This document shows positions 1 through 5,227 of a stretch of DNA of 5,227 bases, in pieces. The translations under genes and the position numbers were made by a program. The notes under the pieces are model-generated. The model had not been told where the DNA came from, searched no databases, and saw only the letters and a list, made by a program, of their open reading frames with translations. Each line of letters opens with the position of its first letter. The first letter of the stretch is position 1. Origin of the DNA: a bacterium (GTDB lineage: Bacteria > UBA10199 > DSSB01); NCBI GenBank assembly GCA_030426445.1, contig JAUHYS010000171.1, positions 1-5,227 on the forward strand, read 5' to 3'.

Positions 1-93
1 AAAGTTATCAAGGATATTTAAGGAAAGGGTAAGGTCGATTTTTTAGAAGCGTTTAGCTCCTCCGTCTTCTTTTAGGGGATTTGGGGCTTCGTC

Positions 94-111
94 ATGGAGT
101 TAATGGAGTTA
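94..111 (+). repeat. Tandem 9-bp duplication at the start of the small gene
   Basis: The nonamer ATGGAGTTA occurs twice head to tail, at 94-102 and 103-111. Each copy carries an ATG and a GGAG. If translated it gives MEL-MEL before the likely true start. The length is a multiple of three, so it does not change the reading frame. Confidence 0.85.
105..108 (+). promoter_or_regulatory. Ribosome binding site favouring the ATG 115 start
   Basis: GGAG lies 6 bases before ATG 115, which is good Shine-Dalgarno spacing. ATG 94 has only GGGG at 83-86, and ATG 103 has a GGAG just 3 bases away, which is too close. This decides the start in favour of 115. Confidence 0.5.
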
Positions 112-114
112 TGT

Positions 115-462
115 ATGGACCTAACAAAAGAAATCTTTAATGCTATCCAAGGTTCAACATCGGGCAATCCTGCTAGCTTGTGTGATATTATTGGTTGTGT
201 TGATGCTCAAATGAAGCTTGTGATTAATTATGATGAACTTATTTTTAGTTTAAAAGAATTATTTGACCAAAATAAAATTGGCCAAGTCGGAGATGGTTTT
301 TTTGAGTTGAAGAAAGTTCAAGCTGGAGAAAAATATTCATTTCTTGGTCTAAGTAAAGATAAATTCAATATGGCGGAGAAACTTTATAGGAAGGAACTTT
401 GGAAGGTTTATAAAAAATTGAAGCAAAACGAACCACGTAGAAAAAAGTGGAAATGGGAGTAA
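115..462 (+). CDS. Small basic hypothetical protein, possible winged-helix fold
   Basis: I do not recognise this protein. From ATG 115 it has 115 residues. The N-terminal half reads as three helices followed by a short hairpin: LTKEIFNAIQG, then ASLCDIIGCVD, then NYDELIFSLKELFDQNK, then IGQVGDGFFEL. This is the order of a winged-helix domain, and it resembles small uncharacterised proteins whose third helix is followed by a Gly-rich wing. That is inference from pattern only. The C-terminal third is strongly basic (KLYRKELWKVYKKLK, then RRKKWKW), which would suit nucleic-acid binding. There is no signal peptide or membrane segment. I prefer ATG 115 because GGAG at 105-108 sits 6 bases upstream. 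In-frame ATGs at 94 (122 residues) and 103 also exist, with poorer ribosome binding sites. The gene stands alone on its strand, divergent in direction from the rest of the window, and ends about 180 bases before a hairpin with a T-run. It is convergent with the WG-like gene. Confidence 0.68.
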   Translation: MDLTKEIFNAIQGSTSGNPASLCDIIGCVDAQMKLVINYDELIFSLKELFDQNKIGQVGDGFFELKKVQAGEKYSFLGLSKDKFNMAEKLYRKELWKVYKKLKQNEPRRKKWKWE

Positions 463-639
463 AAGTTTTACCTAATGAATCGAATATGGCTTAGAAGATG
501 TTTAAATACAAATGCTCAATTCTTGAGATTCCAATTATTTTGATACATTAAAACTGAAATAACAAATAATATTCAATGTTCATAGTTCACCGACTTATAT
601 CTATATTTACCTAAAATTTTGCATATATTACTGCCCATG

Positions 640-682
640 AAATCAGTATTATTTATACTGTAAGTGATTTTTTTTGTTTTTT
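640..682 (+). terminator. Putative intrinsic terminator after the small + strand gene
   Basis: Two nested hairpins can form. CAGTAT (644-649) pairs with ATACTG (655-660) around a 5-base loop. AAATCA (640-645) can instead pair with TGATTT (665-670), keeping a GTAT/ATAC inner stem. A run of 14 T's broken by a single G follows (668-682) on the + strand. The stems are AT-rich and therefore weak, and the site is about 180 bases past the stop at 462. On the minus strand no T-run follows the hairpin, so it would act mainly on rightward transcription. The rest of the 463-697 gap is AT-rich with no gene that I can see. Confidence 0.4.
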
Positions 683-697
683 AATGGGTGGTCTTAA

Positions 698-2215
698 TTA
701 AGGTAAGTAGAGTTCGCCATTAAGGTTTAGCCATCCTGTTTTTTGGTTTGGAAGAGTCACTTTTGAGATCCCTTTGTCAAACTCTTCTGCTTGGATATAT
801 TGAGGTTCTGGATTCAGGGGCCACCACCCGATTAACCCGTCTTTTTCAATTTTGATGGGCTCATAATATCCCTTTGATGTGATTTTATAATTTCCAGGAC
901 CTAATAAATATTTATAACCGGATTTTTTAGAGGAATTTGCTTGGATAATTCCAAATTTTCCGTCTTGAGTTTCCACGATCAAAATCTTGGGAGACCCTCC
1001 CTTAATAATAAAATTAGCATACCTTTCATCTTCAACCGTTCCACTAATTTCTTCTCCCATATTTAAAAAGCTAACTTTTTTAAAAGGAGCTTCGGCAAAC
1101 AACTTTTCTAAGTCCCGGGGCTCTGCATCTAATTTATCTCCTCCACCTAACATCGTAGAGTTTAACGCTAGATAATAGTATTTCTTCTTTTTTACGAGAG
1201 AGAATGTTGAGACGACTTCCATTCCACAACGAAAACTATATTCAAGTTCGGGTTGTTCTAACGTGAGCTGGCCTTTCGGATCCAGCCAATAAATCGTATG
1301 ATTGGAAACCAGGCTAATTAAGCCTAATTTATGGATGTGGACGGCTTGTAAATGAGGAAGTTTGAGGAGCTCGCCATTACGCCGGTAAATATCAATTTTT
1401 TTTTGATCCGCTTGATAGGCCACGATGAAGGGCAAGCGAAAATACTTTATCCAGTCGTACTTGGCCTCGATGGTCATTTGTTTAGGCAAATCTCTTAAAC
1501 CTTTTTTGCCTTTTTTCTCAAAGGTCTCAATATAGGAGTCGTAGATGATTCGACTCTCTAGTCGCACAATGGAAGCGAGATCCTTATTAGGTTTTTTTAA
1601 AATGGTTGGAACCCCTTTAAAAAAATAGCCCTTTTTTAAAGGAATGAGCGCTTCGGTTTCAAAAGGCCAGATACCATTTGCGTATAATAATACCGTGTAT
1701 TTTTTATTGAAGTGAATGGGGTAAGCACTGCGAATATAGGTTTCTGATGAACCATCACTTAACTCCCACTTTGCAGGCGAGCCCTTTAAAGCTTCGGTCC
1801 GTTTAAGGAAAAAGCCATTCCCAATATAATTAACCCTGTATCGACTTTTTTTGTCATGAACTTTTATAGCTTGAGTTTCTAGTTCAATCACTCCTAACTG
1901 TTCTTTTAATTGGTCGTAACTTACCTCTTTTAAAGAGGAAATGGGGATGAGATCTTTTTCCTCCAGTTGATTAATCTCAAAGAAATTTTTTAGGGAGCTA
2001 TATTTTCTGGTTTTTGTTTTTAGAGTGTCTTTCTTTTCATCTATGAATCCGGTTATAACAAGGGTCTCCACACCATAGTTTGTTTTCTTGATGAAAATAT
2101 TACCTGCCGAGTTGATATAATCTACTTCAAGGTCAATACTTTGTAGTTTAGCTGCCCAAGCACTATTTAAAATCAAACACGAAAAAACGAATATCCATAT
2201 GAGCTTGTTTTTCAT
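698..2215 (-). CDS. Exported WG-repeat-like protein
   Basis: From ATG 2215 the protein has 505 residues. Residues 1-21 form a Sec signal peptide: MKNK, a hydrophobic core, then S-A-W-A with cleavage expected after Ala21. The mature protein should be periplasmic, surface-associated or secreted. The C-terminal 100 residues hold at least three motifs resembling WG repeats: TQDGKFGII (about 416-424), EKDGLIGWW (about 457-465) and NQKTGWLNLNGE (about 490-501). These follow the family pattern of a polar turn, Lys-x-Gly, an aromatic and hydrophobic strand, then Asn/Asp-x-x-Gly. The middle (about 255-345) is also rich in short beta-strands, including IDIYRRNGELLKLPHL and TIYWLDPKGQL, and may be more degenerate repeats. 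No catalytic motif is visible. WG-repeat proteins are generally thought to be binding modules, and the partner here is unknown. The start overlaps the stop of the upstream TPR gene as TAATG, so the two are probably co-translated. A TTG at 2230 in the same frame is a poor alternative, because it would place extra charged residues before the signal peptide and lies over the ribosome binding site. Confidence 0.8.
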   Translation of the reverse strand: MKNKLIWIFVFSCLILNSAWAAKLQSIDLEVDYINSAGNIFIKKTNYGVETLVITGFIDEKKDTLKTKTRKYSSLKNFFEINQLEEKDLIPISSLKEVSYDQLKEQLGVIELETQAIKVHDKKSRYRVNYIGNGFFLKRTEALKGSPAKWELSDGSSETYIRSAYPIHFNKKYTVLLYANGIWPFETEALIPLKKGYFFKGVPTILKKPNKDLASIVRLESRIIYDSYIETFEKKGKKGLRDLPKQMTIEAKYDWIKYFRLPFIVAYQADQKKIDIYRRNGELLKLPHLQAVHIHKLGLISLVSNHTIYWLDPKGQLTLEQPELEYSFRCGMEVVSTFSLVKKKKYYYLALNSTMLGGGDKLDAEPRDLEKLFAEAPFKKVSFLNMGEEISGTVEDERYANFIIKGGSPKILIVETQDGKFGIIQANSSKKSGYKYLLGPGNYKITSKGYYEPIKIEKDGLIGWWPLNPEPQYIQAEEFDKGISKVTLPNQKTGWLNLNGELYLP

Positions 2216-3093
2216 TACCTTGCCTCCCAAATTTTCTGTAATTCTTTTTCAATACGTTTTGCCTGAGTCTCTTTTCCCATTTTTTGGTAGAGATACATTA
2301 AGGAGTCCAGAGTGTTTTCAACCTTCGAGTGATGTTTCCCAAAGATTCTTTTCTGAATTTTTAAAGCTTTTTTATAATGCTTTCTAGCGAGTTCATACTT
2401 TTTTGCATCCTGGTAGACTCTCCCTAAACTATATAAAACCCCCCCCACACTTGAGTGATTTTTACCTTGGGAGTTTTTATAAATCTCGAGCGCTTTTTTG
2501 AGATAGTCCTCTGCTTCAGAGTATTTTTTGTATGTAAGGTTAAGGACTCCTAGGTTATTGTAGACCTGTCCAATGAGCGGGTCTTGGGGTCCTAATTTTT
2601 TAATTCCAATAGGTAGGGCTTGTTTTAAGTACTTTTCGCATTGAGAATACTTTTCTATTCTATAACAAGTTCCATCTGCATTCATCAGTGGAGCAAATAA
2701 TGAAGGGTGATCGGGGCCTCTGGTTTTGGACCAAATTTCGATGACTTCAAGGTAGAGAAGATAGGCTTGACCAAGGTTATTCAAGTCAACGTGGATACCT
2801 GCTAAATCATTTAAGGCCTCCCCCACTAGATCGTGTTTTAAGCCTAACCTTTCTCTTCTAAGTTGTAATAGTTGTAGATAGTGTTCCTCTGCTTCAGAGT
2901 ATTTTTCTTCATTTAAAAATCCATCTGCTAACTGTTTAAGCTCTTGATCTTTTTTTGAATCATAGGGATTTTCTTGCAGACTTGTTTTGCTGTTTAGCGT
3001 TTGCTGCTGGGGGATGGTTTTGTTGTCTGCATGAGCCCTATAACTTAGAAAGGCCAGCAGGATGGTCGGGATAATGGTATAAATTTTTAGCAT
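2215..3093 (-). CDS. Exported kinesin-light-chain-like TPR protein
   Basis: The protein has 292 residues. Residues 1-22 read as a Sec signal peptide (MLKIYT, hydrophobic core, R-A-H-A, cleavage after Ala22), followed by a Gln/Asn/Ser-rich linker to about residue 45. The rest is tetratricopeptide repeats of the 42-residue kinesin-light-chain type (TPR_10/TPR_12 style). Each unit has a YxxAxxxYxxALxI-like helix pair and a G-x-x-H/D-P/S loop: GLKHDLV (84-90), GPDHPSL (126-132), GPQDPLI (168-174), GKNHSSV (210-216) and GKHHSKV (252-258). These loops are exactly 42 residues apart, giving about five full repeats and a capping helix. TPR arrays are protein-binding scaffolds, so the likely role is to hold a partner in the periplasm or at the envelope; no enzyme motif is seen. 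The start is supported by AGAGGA at 3103-3108, 9 bases upstream. The stop overlaps the start of the WG-like gene by one base. A run of eight G's lies in the coding strand around Val-Gly-Gly (216-218). Confidence 0.88.
   Translation of the reverse strand: MLKIYTIIPTILLAFLSYRAHADNKTIPQQQTLNSKTSLQENPYDSKKDQELKQLADGFLNEEKYSEAEEHYLQLLQLRRERLGLKHDLVGEALNDLAGIHVDLNNLGQAYLLYLEVIEIWSKTRGPDHPSLFAPLMNADGTCYRIEKYSQCEKYLKQALPIGIKKLGPQDPLIGQVYNNLGVLNLTYKKYSEAEDYLKKALEIYKNSQGKNHSSVGGVLYSLGRVYQDAKKYELARKHYKKALKIQKRIFGKHHSKVENTLDSLMYLYQKMGKETQAKRIEKELQKIWEAR
2223..2228 (-). promoter_or_regulatory. Ribosome binding site for the WG-like gene, inside the TPR gene
   Basis: On the minus strand GGGAGG is followed by seven bases and then ATG 2215. 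It lies within the last codons of the TPR gene. It sets the start of the downstream gene at 2215 and fits translational coupling through the TAATG overlap. Confidence 0.7.
2507..2906 (-). repeat. 22-bp exact direct repeat within the TPR gene
   Basis: An identical 22-base string occurs at 2507-2528 and 2885-2906. The copies are 378 bases apart, which is exactly three 42-residue TPR units. They encode KYSEAE at residues 64-69 and 190-195. Exact DNA identity, rather than only protein similarity, suggests duplication or gene conversion between repeat units. Confidence 0.8.
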
Positions 3094-3168
3094 CTTAATG
3101 ATTCCTCTAAATAAATTTATTGCTTAGTTAGGGCATCTTGGGTGAATAAACATCCCCCAAAAGGGTGA

Positions 3169-3654
3169 TTATTTAGAGAATCGAATACTTCCAGCAATGA
3201 CCAGTGCAACTCCAACTAAAGAAATTTCTTTGATAAGGTATTGCCCCTGGGTTGTCGGTAAGAAAATAGACTCCGAAAAACACTCATTGTAGTGGTAATA
3301 GAGTGCTAAAAAAGTCCCTGGTATTCGAACGAGTAAAAGTAAAATCGCTAGACGCAAAAAACGACTGTAAAGAAGGGTTAAACCCATCGTCATTTCCCAA
3401 TACCCTAAAAAAGGGACAATAAAATGAGGTTCAAACCAAAAGACACTTTTAGCAATGATACTTGTTGCGGAAGGGTTACCTGTAACTTTTAATAAACCAA
3501 ACCAAATAAATATAATGCCTAGTAAAACTCTTTCCCAAAAGTGCCCCCACTGAGAAAATTTAGGCAAGTTATGGTCTTCAAATACACTAATTTTCCTTTT
3601 TAGTTTTTTTATGATACCTGGGAAAAGTTGAAACATGATATTTTTTCTCTTCAT
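3169..3654 (-). CDS. DoxX/YkgB-like integral membrane protein
   Basis: The protein has 161 residues. A basic, cytoplasmic-looking N-terminus (KRK at 2-4, KKLKRK at 16-21) is followed by four predicted membrane helices at about 42-58, 80-96, 100-118 and 138-157. Several features fit the DoxX/YkgB (DUF417-like) clan: IFIWFGLLKVTG near the first helix, YWEMTMGLTLL in the second, RIPGTFLAL in the third, and TQGQYLIKEISLVG leading into the fourth. This last motif matches the G-x-Y/F-L-I/L-K-D/E-hydrophobic signature that closes members of the clan. Family members are small inner-membrane proteins, some linked to redox or quinone chemistry, but the function of most is unknown and none should be assumed here. 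ATG 3654 has no clear Shine-Dalgarno site. ATG 3636 (MFQLF) is an alternative, with a weak AAGAG about 10 bases upstream. It lies 137 bp after umuC and 75 bp before the TPR gene. It could share a transcript with the TPR gene, but the gap also allows a separate promoter. Confidence 0.78.
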   Translation of the reverse strand: MKRKNIMFQLFPGIIKKLKRKISVFEDHNLPKFSQWGHFWERVLLGIIFIWFGLLKVTGNPSATSIIAKSVFWFEPHFIVPFLGYWEMTMGLTLLYSRFLRLAILLLLVRIPGTFLALYYHYNECFSESIFLPTTQGQYLIKEISLVGVALVIAGSIRFSK

Positions 3655-3791
3655 TGTTTAATTTGTTTACAATTTTTCGGCCAGCCGGCTTGTTTGTTAT
3701 GCTTAGTCTCAAATATTCATAATGAAAACAAATCATTTTCTTCCGTTTCAGGCTACTACGGGACTTTTCGTAACCTTGCAATCACACAGCT

Positions 3792-5036
3792 TTAAACGAC
3801 GGCCAGTTCATTCCAGCAAGTTGTATAGCGCGAAGAACTGTATTCTTTGCGTAAGACCCAAGAGGGACGGGTGCCTTGGGCGGCTAATTGGAGGGTTCCA
3901 CGGCCCCATTGCTGGTTGATGCGATCCATGGCCTGCATTACTTTTTGTTCCTTTTGAGCCGCGGACTTTTGAAATAAATGATATTGATAAGCCGTACAGA
4001 GATCTCCTAAAAAAAGCCCAGCCTTTTTATAGCTTTCTCCAGGGCGAAAAATATGTTGCAAGGCTTGCAGTGCCTTTAAAGCCAAGTGCGGAGTATAATC
4101 CGTGGCTTGTTCAAAGGCGATGCTATGGCTGTTGCTATAATAGTACGTTAAAAAGCGGTTCGTCATGACATACACGGTCAGCATTTGGGCTTTTAGTTTT
4201 TCTTGGCGTAATTTTTCTCCAGCTCGTGCCGCAAACGAAGCGACGACTTCCTCAAGCCGATTTTTTTGAGTGAGGGCTTCGGGAAAAGATCGCGATACAC
4301 TAATACTCTTTTTGCTGTCCGGGATATCTTCTAATTTAAAACAAGACTGACCTTTGAGTTCTTTTTGAAGACGCTCTCCCATAATGGACATTTTTTTACG
4401 GACCCAATGTTTAGGAAGTTCACAAAACTGAGCGGCGTTTTGAATGCCATAGGTGGAGAGCATCTGGGCGTAGCGGCGTCCAACTCCCCAAAGTTCGTCG
4501 ACAGGCAGCTCTTGCAGGCGTTGTTGGATTTCCTCCGTCTTAAAAAGAGGATAAGTGCCTCGTTTTTCCTGTTTGCAAAAATAATTGGCGACTTTGCTTA
4601 AGGCCTTGGTAGGTGCCACGCCAATCGAAACCGGAATGCCGGTCCATTGATAGACTTTTTTTTGCAGTTTTTTGACATGAGCCATCAGTCGGTTTTGTGG
4701 AAGACCGCTGAAATCAATAAAGGCCTCATCGATCGAGTAAAATTCAATCTTGGGGGCAAACTCGGCCAAGCATTGCATGACCCGGCGGGACATATCGCCG
4801 TATAAACTGTAATTAGAGGAAAAAATTTTGACCTGGTTTTTTTCGACCAGCTTTTTGACTTTAAAAAACGGAACCCCCATGCCAATGCCCAGTGCCTTGG
4901 CCTCATTAGAGCGCGCAATCACGCAGCCGTCGTTATTTGACAAAACCACGATGGGGCGATTCTTAAGATCAGGTCGAAAGACCCGTTCGCAAGAAGCATA
5001 AAAATTATTACAGTCGACTAAGGCAATGAATGACAT
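3792..5036 (-). CDS. umuC: DNA polymerase V catalytic subunit UmuC (Y-family)
   Basis: UmuC is the catalytic subunit of the error-prone translesion polymerase that, with two UmuD' subunits, copies past damaged bases during the SOS response. At 414 residues this is close to the usual length (about 420) and looks intact. The palm begins DCNNFYASCERVFRPDL with catalytic Asp8. The block VVLSNNDGCVIARSNEAKALG (31-50) is the UmuC-type finger signature. SIDEAF (101-106) supplies the second catalytic pair, Asp103-Glu104. A helix-hairpin-helix thumb region follows (LPVDELWGVGRR, 177-188), then the little-finger domain with SISVSRSF (244-251). QYHLF (351-355) fits a beta-clamp binding motif (Q-x-x-L-F), at the position of the clamp motif in Escherichia coli UmuC. 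The C-terminus has GRGTL and SSRYTT, both typical. ATG 5036 is the only suitable start, because no later Met precedes Asp8. GGGGAG at 5046-5051 lies 9 bases upstream. The gene overlaps umuD by 29 bp, and its GC content is visibly higher than that of the genes to its left. Confidence 0.97.
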   Translation of the reverse strand: MSFIALVDCNNFYASCERVFRPDLKNRPIVVLSNNDGCVIARSNEAKALGIGMGVPFFKVKKLVEKNQVKIFSSNYSLYGDMSRRVMQCLAEFAPKIEFYSIDEAFIDFSGLPQNRLMAHVKKLQKKVYQWTGIPVSIGVAPTKALSKVANYFCKQEKRGTYPLFKTEEIQQRLQELPVDELWGVGRRYAQMLSTYGIQNAAQFCELPKHWVRKKMSIMGERLQKELKGQSCFKLEDIPDSKKSISVSRSFPEALTQKNRLEEVVASFAARAGEKLRQEKLKAQMLTVYVMTNRFLTYYYSNSHSIAFEQATDYTPHLALKALQALQHIFRPGESYKKAGLFLGDLCTAYQYHLFQKSAAQKEQKVMQAMDRINQQWGRGTLQLAAQGTRPSWVLRKEYSSSRYTTCWNELAVV

Positions 5037-5227
5037 GGGTTACGACTCCCCAAATTTCGAAATCTTCGTCCGGAGAGACTTCGATGGGTGCATAGTCTGG
5101 GTTTTCGGATAAGAGATAAATTTTTTCTTTGAGTTTATGCAATCGCTTAACCGTTAGCTCGCCCCGATACACCGCAATGACCACATTTTTGTGTTGAGCC
5201 TCTAACCCGCGGTCGACAATCAGTAGG
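5008..5227 (-). CDS. umuD: UmuD, C-terminal part (cut by window edge)
   Basis: Only the last 72 residues are present, about half of a typical 139-residue UmuD; the 5' end lies outside the window. The visible part is the LexA/UmuD-type S24 peptidase fold. It starts LLIVDR, which in the family follows the Gly-Asp-Ser-Met catalytic serine region, here off the edge. GELTVKRL carries the catalytic lysine (visible residue 27, equivalent to Escherichia coli Lys97). NPDYAPIEV and FEIWGVVTHVI close the fold. UmuD cleaves itself when stimulated by RecA filaments, giving UmuD', the partner of UmuC. The frame is open to its TAA at 5008-5010, inside umuC. Any LexA box controlling the operon would lie upstream of umuD and cannot be seen here. 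Confidence 0.93.
   Translation of the reverse strand, partial: LLIVDRGLEAQHKNVVIAVYRGELTVKRLHKLKEKIYLLSENPDYAPIEVSPDEDFEIWGVVTHVIHCLSRL
5046..5051 (-). promoter_or_regulatory. Ribosome binding site for umuC, inside umuD
   Basis: On the minus strand GGGGAG sits 9 bases before ATG 5036, within the umuD codons for Trp-Gly-Val. It supports the long-overlap start of umuC. Confidence 0.6.

Noticed and set aside
1..46. Possible end of an upstream + strand gene; frames stop at 19-21, 30-32 and 44-46.
   Set aside because: All three frames give short tails with no recognisable motif, so none can be chosen.
43..99. A minus-strand reading of about 19 residues ending DGGAKRF and a stop, looking like a protein C-terminus.
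   Set aside because: A stop codon at 100-102 closes it upstream, and no start codon lies between. It is too short to tell from chance.
2165..2215. Lipobox-like V-F-S-C in the signal peptide of the WG-like protein.
   Set aside because: The Cys is at residue 13, too early for a lipoprotein signal peptide, and a good Ala-x-Ala cleavage site follows it.
3094..3168. Promoter candidates and a TTGGG/CCCAA inverted repeat before the TPR gene.
   Set aside because: The -35/-10-like pairs are weak and not better than expected in AT-rich DNA, and the hairpin has a long loop and no T-tail.
3655..3707. GC-rich CGGCCAGCCGGC patch in the gap before the DoxX-like gene, considered as a hairpin or operator.
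   Set aside because: Only 3-4 bp stems with tiny loops can form, and no T-run or known operator pattern adjoins it.
3721..3737. AATGA/TCATT inverted repeat with a 7-base loop, considered as a umuC terminator.
   Set aside because: The stem is short and AT-rich, and no T-run follows on the minus strand.
3587..3781. Minus-strand open frame of 64 residues covering the gap upstream of the DoxX-like gene.
   Set aside because: It is Lys-rich and low in complexity, overlaps the DoxX-like start in another frame, and has no recognisable motif.
3794..3807. Fourteen bases identical to part of the M13 forward primer site of lacZ-alpha, suggesting vector contamination.
   Set aside because: The match ends abruptly on both sides. 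It falls in frame at the end of umuC, where a ...NELAVV-like C-terminus is normal for the family, so it is best read as coincidence.

Overview
The window is 5.2 kb of AT-rich bacterial DNA, probably from a Gram-negative bacterium. Two adjacent proteins carry Sec-type signal peptides ending in Ala-x-Ala, and a UmuDC-type DNA polymerase V operon lies at the right edge. The sequence does not fix a taxon. The low GC, the kinesin-light-chain-like TPR protein and the WG-like repeat protein would suit environmental or host-associated lineages (Legionella-like, Chlamydia-like or predatory bacteria), but this is only an impression.

Layout: bases 1-93 hold no gene I can support. A small + strand gene (115-462, or from 94) encodes an unrecognised basic protein of about 115 residues with a winged-helix-like pattern. 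An AT-rich gap (463-697) contains a plausible intrinsic terminator for that gene. Everything after it is on the minus strand and is read right to left: partial umuD (5008-5227), umuC (3792-5036), a 137-bp gap, a DoxX/YkgB-like four-helix membrane protein (3169-3654), a 75-bp gap, an exported TPR protein (2215-3093), and an exported WG-repeat-like protein (698-2215).

Two gene pairs are tightly coupled. umuD and umuC overlap by 29 bp, and the codon for umuC's first catalytic aspartate lies inside the overlap. The TPR and WG-like genes overlap by one base (TAATG), so they are probably translated together and may act together outside the cytoplasm. The umuDC block is clearly richer in GC than the other genes, which suggests that it and its left-hand neighbours have different histories.

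UmuD' and UmuC together form the SOS-induced translesion polymerase V. The link between this module and the DoxX-TPR-WG genes looks positional rather than functional. No tRNA, rRNA, CRISPR array or insertion sequence was seen. The best candidate for something undescribed is the secreted TPR plus WG-like pair.
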